NCBI GenBank assembly: GCA_964444885.1
Contig: CAYUIZ010000033.1
Location: 1 to 26,338, forward strand
DNA from: CAYRGQ01 sp964444885
Lineage (GTDB): Bacteria; Bacteroidota; Bacteroidia; Sphingobacteriales; Sphingobacteriaceae
Length of the DNA stretch: 26,338 nt
Reading direction: 5' to 3'
The notes beneath the pieces are model-generated. The model had not been told where the DNA came from and did no database searches. It worked only from the letters and a program-made list of their open reading frames with translations. A program made the translations under genes and the position numbers. Shown here one piece after another: positions 7,211 to 15,754 of this stretch; within the stretch, counting starts at the first letter, position 1, and the number at the start of each line of letters is the position of its first letter.

Positions 7211-10200
7211 ATGAATCCACATTATTTTGGCGGTGTCTGGTGGAGACGCCGCACGATGTCACACATTTTATCCACCAATTTCCGGACAGCCGTCCTAGCG
7301 TTTTGCGTCGGTGCATTCGCCATCGCGCCCGCAACGGCTCGTCCGACGGACTTGTCAGCGGTGGCAGGTCAGCCCGTACAACGCGTTGTTACCGGTTCGG
7401 TAACGGATGCTGACGGGAATCCGCTTGGCGGGGTGACTGTTACCGAAAAGGGCACGAATAACAGTACAGGTACCAATGAAGATGGTCTCTTTAGCCTAAA
7501 TCTTTCTAGTGCCAACAGCACGGTTTTGGTGTTTCAGTATTTGGGGTACTTGACTGCGGAACGGCCCATCAGTGGATCGCCGGTCAACGTCGTGCTCGAA
7601 GCAGACCAAACTGCGTTGGAAGAAGTGGTCATCACCGGTTTCGGTATGTCTCAGAAGAAAGAGACCCTCACGGGAGCTATTTCAACCATCGGAGCCGACG
7701 ATATTAGCCGCTCATTGTCGCCAACCACATCGGGCGCGTTAGTGGGCAAGATTCCCGGCCTGAACTTCCGGCAGACGGATGGTCGACCGGGTGCTTCGAC
7801 GAATATCCAAATACGGAATATGGGCAGCCCGCTCTACGTCATCGACGGTGTACAAAAAGATGCTGGGCAGTTTAATAATTTGGATTTCAATGATATTGAG
7901 TCGATTACGGTACTGAAAGATGCTTCGGCAGCAATCTATGGGGTACGGGCGGCCAACGGGGTTATCGTTGTGACAACAAAAAGAGGACGGCTCAACACCA
8001 AAAACACCATTAGCCTGACCTCCAACTTTGGTTTTCAGAACTTGTCAACGTTCCCGCAGCCAGCAGACGCTGCGACCTATGTGGAGAACTATATCCAAGC
8101 CGAAACTGTCCAAGGAGCGACCAACTACCGCTATGACGCGGACGACCTCGCCAAGTGGCGCCAAGGAACAGAGAAAGGATATGTGCCGTTTGACTGGTAT
8201 GATTATATCTGGAATACCTCGCCTCAAACGTACCTGAACGCGAACGTATCCGGCGGATCCGACAAAATCAATTATTATTTCAGCGTCGGCCACCTCAACC
8301 AGCAAGACGTCATTGAAAACTACGGCGGTTTCACCCGGACGAACGTACAGATGAACATCACATCCCGTATCTCCGATCGCTTCCGCGTAGGAGCGAATTT
8401 CAACGCGCGTCATGAGCAAAAGGTCAATCCAGGGGTTCCTGGTGGTGACGATTTGTGGCTGCCTCGTTTCGGAACATACCGGAACCTGCCGACTGTGCGC
8501 CCGTTCGCCAATGACAACCCCGACTACCCGACACTTACGTCCAATGATCCGGGCACAAACTTTGGCTGGCTGACTTATGATCTTTCGGGTAAATTCCAGA
8601 ACACGTGGCGCGTAGGCCAATTGAACTTTGATGCTGAATATGACATCGTCGATGGCTTGACAGCAAAAGCATTGGTTGGCTATTATTATGCGACACAGCG
8701 TTTGGACAACCACGAGTACACCTACAAGCTCTACGGATACGACGAGAACACGGATACTTACCCCGTTATTTTCGAAAATAACAACCCATGGCGCGAGCGT
8801 ACGATGGGCCATGTTGAAGAGATGACTTCCAACGTGCAGTTGAACTACGTCAAGTCATTCGATGAGCACAACCTCGCCATTGTCGGGGGCGTTGAAAGCA
8901 TTTTGCGCAAAACGCCTAGCACGTGGGTACACTCGATCCCGACGGCTAACGCACTTAACCTCATCGACTACGAAACGATGGATACCTATAACGACACGGG
9001 TGACAATGCGCAAGCTCGTTTGGGCTACATCGGTAAGATTAACTATGACTACGCAGGCAAATATCTCGTGGAGTTATTGGGACGCTATGACGGGTCGTGG
9101 AAATTTCCTACCAACGATCGCTGGGGCTTCTTCCCGGCCGCATCGGTGGGCTGGCGTATCTCCCAAGAATCATTCTGGCAGGATAACCGCATCGGCGAAG
9201 TGGTCAATGACTTCAAGATCCGTGGTTCTTATGGCATCGTAGGTGATGACAACACAGCGGGTTATGCGCCATTTGACTACCTGGCGGGTTATAACTACAA
9301 GCAAGGTGGTGCCGTCCTCGACGGTGCTTATGTGCTGGGTACTCAGCCTCGTGGTCTCCCCGTTACAACGCTGTCTTGGCTGCGTGCCGAAATGACCAAC
9401 ATCGGTATCGATGCGGCATTCATGCAAAATCGCCTGACGGCTACGGCGGAGGTATTCCAGCGCAAGCGCACGGGCTTGCCCGCCGCACGCTATGATATCC
9501 TGTTGCCTAGCGAAGTCGGTTTTGGTCTTCCAAACGAAAACTTGAACTCGGATATGCTGCGCGGCTACGAAGCCGTTGTACGCTGGGCCGACCGAGCTAA
9601 CGAGCTGACCTATTCCTTGGCCGGTAGCGTTACGTATTCGCGCTTCTATGACTGGGATCGCTATAAGCCCCGGTTTAGTAATTCGTGGGATGAATACCGT
9701 GGCTCCTTGGTACAGCGCTATGGATACCTCAACTGGGGACTGGAAGCCGATGGGCAGTTCCAGACTTGGGACGAGATCGTAAACTGGCCGATTGACAACG
9801 ACCGTCAGGGCAACCGTACCTTGCGTCCAGGCGACGTCAAGTATGTCGATCAGAACGGCGATGGGGTCATCAACCACCTGGACGAGCGTCCAATCGGTTA
9901 CCGCCAGGATTCGACGCCTATCCTCAACTTCGGTATCAACATGTCCTTCTCCTACAAAAACTTTGACTTAGGGTTGGATTTTTCAGGAGGCGGTTTGAAT
10001 ACGTTCTACAAGCAGTGGGAGATGCGTAATCCGTTCCACGATGGAGGAAACAACCCGCAGTATTATTTTGATGATGCGTGGAAACTATCCGATATCTGGG
10101 ACGCGAACAGTGAACTCATCCCCGGTAAGTACCCCATGTTGCTGATCGGTAATAGCTCACATAGCAACTACTGGAACAGTACCTTCTGGAAGCAGAATAT

Positions 10201-10417
10201 CCGTTACATCAAGCTCCGTAACCTGGACTTTGGTTACTCCCTGCCATCCCACATCGTCGAGCCATTATCCCTCTCCGGTGTACGGGTGTATTTTTCCGGG
10301 CAGAACTTGTTGACCATGACCAACCTGATCGGCATCGATCCGGAAGCCGATCAAGATAACGGACTGGGTTATCCGACCATGCGCATTTTCAACTTCGGTT
10401 TGAATGTGAGATTTTAA
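7211..10417 (+). CDS. SusC/RagA family TonB-linked outer membrane transporter
   Basis: This 1068-residue protein has the full SusC plan. A signal peptide is best seen from the second Met at residue 16 (coordinate 7256), so the true start may be there. A carboxypeptidase-regulatory-like beta-sandwich (about 58-132) carries GSVTDADGNPLGGVTV. A TonB-box-like EEVVITGFG (137-145) precedes the plug, which contains IPGLNFRQTDGRPGAS and YVIDGV. The family signature SAAIYGVRAANGVIVVTTKRG-type stretch spans about 239-259, and a long beta-barrel ends in aromatic Phe (NFGLNVRF), as usual for outer-membrane barrels. It imports oligomeric ligands with TonB energy together with the SusD lipoprotein encoded next. 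The stop codon lies 35 bp before the chosen susD ATG, so the two are co-transcribed. The ligand is unknown; no hydrolase sits inside this operon. Confidence 0.95.
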   Translation: MNPHYFGGVWWRRRTMSHILSTNFRTAVLAFCVGAFAIAPATARPTDLSAVAGQPVQRVVTGSVTDADGNPLGGVTVTEKGTNNSTGTNEDGLFSLNLSSANSTVLVFQYLGYLTAERPISGSPVNVVLEADQTALEEVVITGFGMSQKKETLTGAISTIGADDISRSLSPTTSGALVGKIPGLNFRQTDGRPGASTNIQIRNMGSPLYVIDGVQKDAGQFNNLDFNDIESITVLKDASAAIYGVRAANGVIVVTTKRGRLNTKNTISLTSNFGFQNLSTFPQPADAATYVENYIQAETVQGATNYRYDADDLAKWRQGTEKGYVPFDWYDYIWNTSPQTYLNANVSGGSDKINYYFSVGHLNQQDVIENYGGFTRTNVQMNITSRISDRFRVGANFNARHEQKVNPGVPGGDDLWLPRFGTYRNLPTVRPFANDNPDYPTLTSNDPGTNFGWLTYDLSGKFQNTWRVGQLNFDAEYDIVDGLTAKALVGYYYATQRLDNHEYTYKLYGYDENTDTYPVIFENNNPWRERTMGHVEEMTSNVQLNYVKSFDEHNLAIVGGVESILRKTPSTWVHSIPTANALNLIDYETMDTYNDTGDNAQARLGYIGKINYDYAGKYLVELLGRYDGSWKFPTNDRWGFFPAASVGWRISQESFWQDNRIGEVVNDFKIRGSYGIVGDDNTAGYAPFDYLAGYNYKQGGAVLDGAYVLGTQPRGLPVTTLSWLRAEMTNIGIDAAFMQNRLTATAEVFQRKRTGLPAARYDILLPSEVGFGLPNENLNSDMLRGYEAVVRWADRANELTYSLAGSVTYSRFYDWDRYKPRFSNSWDEYRGSLVQRYGYLNWGLEADGQFQTWDEIVNWPIDNDRQGNRTLRPGDVKYVDQNGDGVINHLDERPIGYRQDSTPILNFGINMSFSYKNFDLGLDFSGGGLNTFYKQWEMRNPFHDGGNNPQYYFDDAWKLSDIWDANSELIPGKYPMLLIGNSSHSNYWNSTFWKQNIRYIKLRNLDFGYSLPSHIVEPLSLSGVRVYFSGQNLLTMTNLIGIDPEADQDNGLGYPTMRIFNFGLNVRF

Positions 10418-10452
10418 TGTTCGGAGGTAATTTTAAAAGAAACGAAAGTATT

Positions 10453-12297
10453 ATGAAAAAGTCAAGAATATCTTTATTCAAGGTTTTGGCAATGGCCGGA
10501 GGGCTGGCCTGCTTCAGCAGCTGCTCGGACTTCCTCGAACGCCAGCCTGACCAGATCCTGACCGAAGACCAGATCTTTGGCGATGCTGTCATGATCAAAT
10601 CCGTGCTGGCCAACTACTACGGCCGGGTCACCTGGGGTCAGCACATTAACGACTCGTACGGCTATACCATTTTAGACGAAGCCGGCAAATCGGACGGCGG
10701 ACCAGATAACATCCAAAATTTCGGAAACGCGCAATGGCGGGTATACGATTACGGATTGATCCGTAACATCAACCAATTCCTGCAGGGACTCCGCGAATCG
10801 ACTGCGCTGAGCGAGGAAGATAAGCGGGTGTACGAAGGCGAAGCACGCTTCCTGCGGGCATGGACCTATTTCAACATGGCGCGTGGCCTGGGTGGTGTAC
10901 CCATTGTAGGTGACGAAGTGTTCGAATATCAGGGTGGCATGGATGTTACCGCATTGCAGTATCCGCGGTCTACGGAGGCGGCAACTTACGATTACATCAT
11001 CGCCGAATGCGAAGCGATAGCCGCGCTGCTTCCCGAAGCAAAAAACGCCAATTCGGCCCGCGCCAACAAGTGGGTAGCCCAAATGCTGAAAGCACGGGCG
11101 GCCGTCTATGCGGGCTCCCTGGCCAACTACAATAATAAGATGCCTTCCCCCATCCGCACAGCGGGTGGCGAAGTGGGTATTCCTGCCGAGCGTGCCAACG
11201 GCTATTACGAACAAGCGCTGGCCGCAGCACGGGAAGTGATTAACAACAGCCCCTACAGCTTGCAGTTGAATAAGCCAGACGATTTGGAGCGCAACTTCTA
11301 CGAGGCCACCAGCGTAAAGGACAACAATAGCGAAGTCATCTGGGCGCGGGATTATATCTACCCCGGTTCCGGCCAGCAGGTCGGTTTCACGCGGGTGAAT
11401 ATTCCGGGATCGCATGCGGAAGACATCGACCGGGCTTACGCCGGACCGTTGTTGAACCTCGTCGAAGACTTCGAGTATACGGATAGCCGTAGTGGCGATA
11501 TTCGTATCCGCGATAACCAGGGAAATTATGTGTTTTATGATAATCCTGCCGATGCCTTTGCCAACAAGGACGCCCGACTCGGTGGTTCGGTGATGACACC
11601 CAACTCCGTATTCAAAGGAATGGGAGTCGAAATCCAAGCGGGCCAAAAAGTGTGGGCCAACGGTACTTGGCAGACGGTAACCGGGCAACCCGGTGAGCGG
11701 GATACGCAAGGTCGCTTGATTACTGCAGCGAACGGCCCCAACCGGTCGAACGAGCAGTTTATCAACAAGACAGGCTTCTTCTTCCGTAAGTTTATGGACG
11801 AAGCTTCCGGAGCTTCTACGCGCGGACGGAACAGTGAGATGTGGTTCCCCCGCTTCCGCATGGCAGAGGCCGTGCTGATCGCTGCTGAAGCTGCGATGGA
11901 GCTGGGACAGAATGCTGATGCCGTTACCTACATCAACCAAGTACGCGCCCGCGCAGGCATTCAGGCCCTCACCGCCGTTACGCTGGAGGATATTATCAGT
12001 GAGCGCCGGGTAGAGTTTGCTTTCGAAGACCACCGCTATTGGGATCTGAAGCGATTCCGCCGTGCGCACATCCTGTGGAATGGTGTAGTGAACAATCCGA
12101 CGGCACAGCATTATGTATTGTTCCCTTATCTGGTTGTGGCTCCGGGTACGCCTAATGACGGTAAATATGTGTTTGACCGCGTCACCTTTAGCAACTCGTT
12201 GCATCCGAGATTCTTTGAGTTGCGGAATTACTACAACTTCATTGATCTAGGATGGCAAAACGCGAATCCGAAGATCGTGTTAAATCCGTTCCAATAA
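10453..12297 (+). CDS. SusD/RagB family nutrient-binding outer membrane lipoprotein
   Basis: The ATG at 10453 gives a 614-residue lipoprotein with a positively charged start, hydrophobic core and Cys24 (CFSSC, followed by SDFLERQPDQ, the classic SusD mature start). An in-frame ATG at 10417 overlaps the susC stop, but would place 12 hydrophilic residues before the signal peptide. The body has TPR-like helical SusD features, including EARFLRAWTYFNM near the front and the C-terminal RVEFAFEDHRYWDLKRF block found in SusD/RagB proteins. It sits on the cell surface as a lid over the SusC barrel and binds glycan. Directly between susC and the DUF3823 gene, it belongs to the same operon. Confidence 0.95.
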   Translation: MKKSRISLFKVLAMAGGLACFSSCSDFLERQPDQILTEDQIFGDAVMIKSVLANYYGRVTWGQHINDSYGYTILDEAGKSDGGPDNIQNFGNAQWRVYDYGLIRNINQFLQGLRESTALSEEDKRVYEGEARFLRAWTYFNMARGLGGVPIVGDEVFEYQGGMDVTALQYPRSTEAATYDYIIAECEAIAALLPEAKNANSARANKWVAQMLKARAAVYAGSLANYNNKMPSPIRTAGGEVGIPAERANGYYEQALAAAREVINNSPYSLQLNKPDDLERNFYEATSVKDNNSEVIWARDYIYPGSGQQVGFTRVNIPGSHAEDIDRAYAGPLLNLVEDFEYTDSRSGDIRIRDNQGNYVFYDNPADAFANKDARLGGSVMTPNSVFKGMGVEIQAGQKVWANGTWQTVTGQPGERDTQGRLITAANGPNRSNEQFINKTGFFFRKFMDEASGASTRGRNSEMWFPRFRMAEAVLIAAEAAMELGQNADAVTYINQVRARAGIQALTAVTLEDIISERRVEFAFEDHRYWDLKRFRRAHILWNGVVNNPTAQHYVLFPYLVVAPGTPNDGKYVFDRVTFSNSLHPRFFELRNYYNFIDLGWQNANPKIVLNPFQ

Positions 12298-12312
12298 TCT
12301 TAAAATTGCACA

Positions 12313-12990
12313 ATGATGAGAAAATTTCTAAATATAGCATTGCTCGCCACGATTGTTACGGTGAGCAGCTGCGGACTGGATAACTACGATGCGCCCGAGT
12401 CGAAAGTGTATGGGCGGGTCGTCTATAATGGTGAGCCAGTAGGAGTGAGAGGAACCGGGGAGGCTGTGCAGTTGCAACTGTACCAAGACGGCTACGAACT
12501 ACGCAACCCCATTCCGGTTTACGTGAGTCAGGATGGCTCGTTTGAAGCGAAACTATTCGATGGCGAATACAAACTGGTTACACGGAATAATAACGGGCCT
12601 TGGGTGAATACTCGGGATACGACCGTTTTTACCGTGAAAGGCACGGCTAACGTTGATTTGCCCGTAACGCCCTTGTTTACCGTGTCAAACACCAACCTAG
12701 CTTTGAATGGAAGTAATTTGAATGCCTCATTCCAGATCAACCAAATCACTTCGGGATGGGACGTTGACTATGCCATGGTTCTGGTAGGCCGTACGGCATT
12801 CGTGGATGACGTGTCTTATACGCTGCGGTTGGAGATCGATGATGCCGCAGTCGGAACATCCCTGACCGAGGTCGTCAGCCTGGCCGCAAATAATGATTTC
12901 AATAACGGATCCCCGTTGTTTGCGCGGGTTGGCGTTCGAGCTGTAGGCAAAGACCAAGCGATCTACTCGCAGGTGGTCAAGATACGTTAG
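12313..12990 (+). CDS. DUF3823 domain-containing lipoprotein
   Basis: A 225-residue lipoprotein with lipobox VSSC at Cys20 and an N-terminal beta-sandwich of the carboxypeptidase-regulatory type (VYGRVVYNGEPVGVRGT, then DGSFEAKLFDGEYKLV), followed by a second beta-rich domain. This arrangement is typical of DUF3823 proteins, which regularly lie immediately downstream of SusD in Bacteroidota and are thought to be accessory surface glycan-binding or scaffold proteins. The gap to susD is 15 bp and a strong terminator follows, so this is the last gene of the operon. Two adjacent ATG codons at 12313 and 12316 are equally possible starts. Confidence 0.85.
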   Translation: MMRKFLNIALLATIVTVSSCGLDNYDAPESKVYGRVVYNGEPVGVRGTGEAVQLQLYQDGYELRNPIPVYVSQDGSFEAKLFDGEYKLVTRNNNGPWVNTRDTTVFTVKGTANVDLPVTPLFTVSNTNLALNGSNLNASFQINQITSGWDVDYAMVLVGRTAFVDDVSYTLRLEIDDAAVGTSLTEVVSLAANNDFNNGSPLFARVGVRAVGKDQAIYSQVVKIR

Positions 12991-13014
12991 ACACCGTAAT
13001 TGGAAACCTTATGC

Positions 13015-13051
13015 AACCGTTGTTAGCACATGCGCTAACAACGGTTTTTTT
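13015..13051. terminator. Strong intrinsic terminator closing the susC-susD-DUF3823 operon
   Basis: A perfect 13-bp stem, AACCGTTGTTAGC (13015-13027) with GCTAACAACGGTT (13034-13046), has a 6-nt loop and is followed by a run of T on the plus strand (13045-13051). The minus strand lacks a good T tract, so it mainly stops plus-strand transcripts. Confidence 0.93.
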
Positions 13052-13053
13052 AT

Positions 13054-13395
13054 TTGCCAACGTCCATGCGCGAAAACGCGTGGATATAAAGATTTCGGTA
13101 TTGTCACCCGCTTCCACAGATATCCAGCGATGCCGATATCGACCGATTGGCTTGAGTGTCGGGTGCCGTGTCACTCGTACATCGTAATCCTTTGGGGCGA
13201 ATGTCAATGTTTTGGCAACGTGCCTATTTGATGGCCGCCTAGATTTGTGCCGAATTTGATCGGTTCGTTGGCTAAACGGGTAACCGCATCTGAGTCCACC
13301 GAAATCGAATTGTCGTATGCTGGCCAATTCCACCTAGCTGCGCACGTTGCGGGATGCTGAGGAGGCCAAGTCGTTCTGTCGAGGAGGCTCGGGTT
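13054..13395. other. Gene-free stretch between the Sus operon terminator and the AbgT gene
   Basis: No supported gene. A small hairpin with an imperfect stem (TCCA..CGCG AAAA CGCG TGGA) lies at 13064-13085. A minus-strand reading frame (12977-13333) crosses the terminator and part of the lipoprotein gene, so I do not accept it as a gene. Its middle part (about 13070-13220) has a protein-like look and could be an old gene fragment, which I cannot name. Confidence 0.4.
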
Positions 13396-15069
13396 TTAAG
13401 AATCAATCAGGTAATACGTCGGCGCGCCCGGACCAACCGGAAGCTTCAACACGAATACCCACAGGAAAAATAGGACTACCCACGCAAGGGTGAATAAAAT
13501 GCTGTATGGCAACATCATACTGATCATGGTGCCAATTTTGACTCCCCGCACATATTTGGTGGCAAATGCGAGGATCAGCCCAAAGTAGCTCATCATCGGC
13601 GTGACGATGTTGGTCACCGAATCACCGATACGGTAGGCGGCTTGGATTACTTCCGGGCTATAGCCGATCAACATCAGCATCGGCACAAAAATAGGCGCCG
13701 TCACTGCCCATTGGGCCGATGCCGAACCCAGCATCAGATTGATCGTGGCCGAGATGGCGATGAAACCCAAGAACACTGCCGGGCCGGTAAAGCCGATCTG
13801 GTCGAGGAATTCAGAACCTTTGACCGCAAAAATCTGACCCAAGTTACTCCACCCGAAAAAGGCTACAAACTGCGCCGCAAAGAAGACAATCACGATGTAC
13901 AGGCCTAGCGTGGACATCGATTTAGCCATGCCGTCGATAATTCCTTTCTCGCCGGTCATCGAGCCGGTGACTCGGCCGTAAACCACCCCCGGGATCAAGA
14001 AAAACAGAAAGATAAACGAGACCATACCCTGCAGGAATGGGGAGTTCAGAATTTCACCAGTTTCGGGGTTTCGCAGCATACCATTCTCGGGAATGATGGT
14101 CATCGCCAGCAAAGCGATCAGCACGAGGATGGAAACGCCTGTTATTTTGAGGCCCTTCTTCTCGATCGGGGTGAGGGGGTTCATCTCGTCTTGTCCGCTC
14201 AGATCTTCGGAGGCGATCGCGGGGTCGTATTTACCCATTTTCGGCTCGACGATACGGAGGGTCACAAAAGCGGCGAGCCCTGTGATCAGAAAGGCACTGA
14301 CGGCCATGAAGTAATAATTGACCGCAGCATGCACTTCGTAGGTAGGGTCGATGATATTCGCGGCTTCTTGGGTAATACCAGCTAGCAGCGGGTCGATCGT
14401 CCCGATCAGGATATTGGCACTGTATCCCCCCGATACGCAGGCGAAAGCACAAGCGATCCCGGCAAGCGGATGGCGCCCCATGGAGTGGAAAATCACGGCC
14501 GCCATGGGGATCAACACGACGTACCCCATTTCGGAAGCGGTGTTCGACAGCACGGAAGCAAAACAAATGGCGAGGGTGACCAAGTTTTTTGGGGTGAGCA
14601 GAAAGTGAATCGGTTTTTGCAGCACACCGATAAAACCTGCTCTCTTTCTAGGCCGATAAGCAGCGGCTTTGAGGATGATGCTCCTAACGGCAGCACTGAT
14701 CAATCCGGACCGCTCGGCGACACCTACCCCAAGGAGGGCAACCAGCACTACGCCGAGGGGTGCAAAACTCGTGAAATTACGCACTAGCTCGGTGACAATC
14801 CGGCGAAACCCCGCGGCGTTCATCAGACTGACGGGTTCGATCAGTCCCGAAGGCGAGCGGCCGGGCGTACCTGCCGGACGCGGATCCATGGCGCTCCAGT
14901 TCAGCCATTCGGCAACTCCGCTCAACAGCACCACTAATAACGTGAATATCGCGAAGAGTGTGACGGGATGGGGTAGGAGGTTGCCCATCCATTCGACAAG
15001 GTCTAAAAATCGGGTGAAAAGGCTCTTTCGCTGGTTGGGGTTCGGGCTTGGTGTCGCTTCTGATGTCAT
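13396..15069 (-). CDS. AbgT family transporter
   Basis: This 557-residue, strongly hydrophobic inner-membrane protein matches the AbgT family, whose characterised members import p-aminobenzoyl-glutamate or export sulfonamide-type antimetabolites. Supporting segments are GVAERSGLISAAVR, LSNTASEMGYVVLIPMAAV, the MGRHPLAGIACAFACVSGGY block and the IGTIDPLLAGITQEAA block near residues 180-235, and SVTNIVTPMMSYFG with a hydrophobic C-terminus. Compared with my memory of the family (about 510 residues) it is long, with roughly 20 extra residues around 136-158 (AAYRPRKRAGFIG and following) before LTPKNLVTLA. It stands alone on the minus strand, divergent from the MATE gene, with no functional tie to the sugar genes visible. 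The substrate is not predictable. Confidence 0.9.
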   Translation of the reverse strand: MTSEATPSPNPNQRKSLFTRFLDLVEWMGNLLPHPVTLFAIFTLLVVLLSGVAEWLNWSAMDPRPAGTPGRSPSGLIEPVSLMNAAGFRRIVTELVRNFTSFAPLGVVLVALLGVGVAERSGLISAAVRSIILKAAAYRPRKRAGFIGVLQKPIHFLLTPKNLVTLAICFASVLSNTASEMGYVVLIPMAAVIFHSMGRHPLAGIACAFACVSGGYSANILIGTIDPLLAGITQEAANIIDPTYEVHAAVNYYFMAVSAFLITGLAAFVTLRIVEPKMGKYDPAIASEDLSGQDEMNPLTPIEKKGLKITGVSILVLIALLAMTIIPENGMLRNPETGEILNSPFLQGMVSFIFLFFLIPGVVYGRVTGSMTGEKGIIDGMAKSMSTLGLYIVIVFFAAQFVAFFGWSNLGQIFAVKGSEFLDQIGFTGPAVFLGFIAISATINLMLGSASAQWAVTAPIFVPMLMLIGYSPEVIQAAYRIGDSVTNIVTPMMSYFGLILAFATKYVRGVKIGTMISMMLPYSILFTLAWVVLFFLWVFVLKLPVGPGAPTYYLIDS

Positions 15070-15593
15070 CTGGATTGTACGGCTCGTTCAAAAAATTGGT
15101 TTGAACCCGTGAAAATAGGATAAAAAGTGAATAATACCAGCGGTTAATTTTGGTAAGAAGTATTTTAGACGACTCATGGGCTTGGTTTTATGAGCGTTAT
15201 ATTTCGCTAATCGCGCTAGCTGAGGCCTGTCTCCATCGTTGGGCCTATCGTCTATGGTCTATCCTCGCCTTCGTTAGGCGTGTAGTTATTTTTAACCGCT
15301 TTCGCCGGTTAGGCGACCTCTTTTGTTTGTTGCTCGTGTTTGTTTTATAGGCCAGCAAGAACGAATGTTTTGTCATGACACAAAAGAGGAAAAAAGTAAA
15401 GGCTGTTTCGGTGTTGCAACTAGATTTGGCAGCATTCCCCTAACGCATCAAAACGCACTGCGCTCAAACAGTTGGTACTTCTTTACGGCAATCATCCCAA
15501 ATCCGTGCCGGCGCCAATCAAAATGCCGGTTTCTCTAGCGGACGGACACTACGTTATGGACTAGAAACCACCGCCCACCATCCAAGCACGTTA
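15070..15593. other. AT-richer divergent intergenic region, no gene seen
   Basis: This stretch separates the divergent AbgT and MATE genes. A -7 type octamer, TAATTTTG, lies at 15145-15152 on the plus strand, but no gene follows within normal distance. Short open frames at 15150-15350 and 15323-15538 begin with TTG, lack ribosome-binding sites and resemble nothing I know. It is probably regulatory or degenerate sequence, with the repeat array at its right end. Confidence 0.4.
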
Positions 15594-15704
15594 TCCCGCA
15601 TGGCGGGAAGTGCCCGTCGGACTTACGACTCCTCGACTCACGACTAAAGACTTACGACTAAAGACTTACGACTAAAGACTAAAGACTAAAGACTTACGAC
15701 TCAA
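15594..15704 (+). repeat. Composite repeat copy C: GC palindrome plus 7-bp tandem array
   Basis: A perfect palindrome TCCCGC-ATG-GCGGGA (15594-15608) is followed by AGTGCCCG and then by twelve 7-bp units from 15620 to 15704. The units are mostly GACTAAA or GACTTAC, with single GACTCCT, GACTCAC and GACTCAA variants and one extra C after the second unit. The palindrome core (CGCATGGCGGGAAGTG) is shared with the copies near 22.64 kb and 25.42 kb. The array ends 50 bp before the MATE start codon. Confidence 0.85.
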
Positions 15705-15738
15705 CAACTCCACGCCTCCATACTCCAATTTCTTTTAC

Positions 15739-15746
15739 TACGTTTG
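15739..15746 (+). promoter_or_regulatory. Candidate -7 box (TACGTTTG) for the MATE gene
   Basis: TACGTTTG matches TAnnTTTG but ends only 8 bp before the ATG at 15755, which would make the transcript almost leaderless. No -33 partner is clear. Low confidence. Confidence 0.25.
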
Positions 15747-15754
15747 TCGATACG

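Noticed and set aside
10672..12204. 510-codon minus-strand open frame opposite susD
   Set aside because: Long antisense frames are common opposite genes of this base composition. The plus frame is an unmistakable SusD, and the antisense product has no signal, motif or membrane pattern.
12977..13333. Minus-strand open frame of 118 codons after the Sus operon
   Set aside because: It reads through the perfect terminator hairpin and into the end of the DUF3823 gene and has no recognisable family. At most its middle is an old gene fragment.
15150..15538. Two short overlapping plus-strand frames before the MATE gene
   Set aside because: Both begin with TTG, lack ribosome-binding sites and resemble no protein I know. 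Nothing supports translation.
15620..15704. Heptamer array as a possible CRISPR array
   Set aside because: The units are 7 bp and directly adjacent, with no unique spacers between them and no cas genes nearby.
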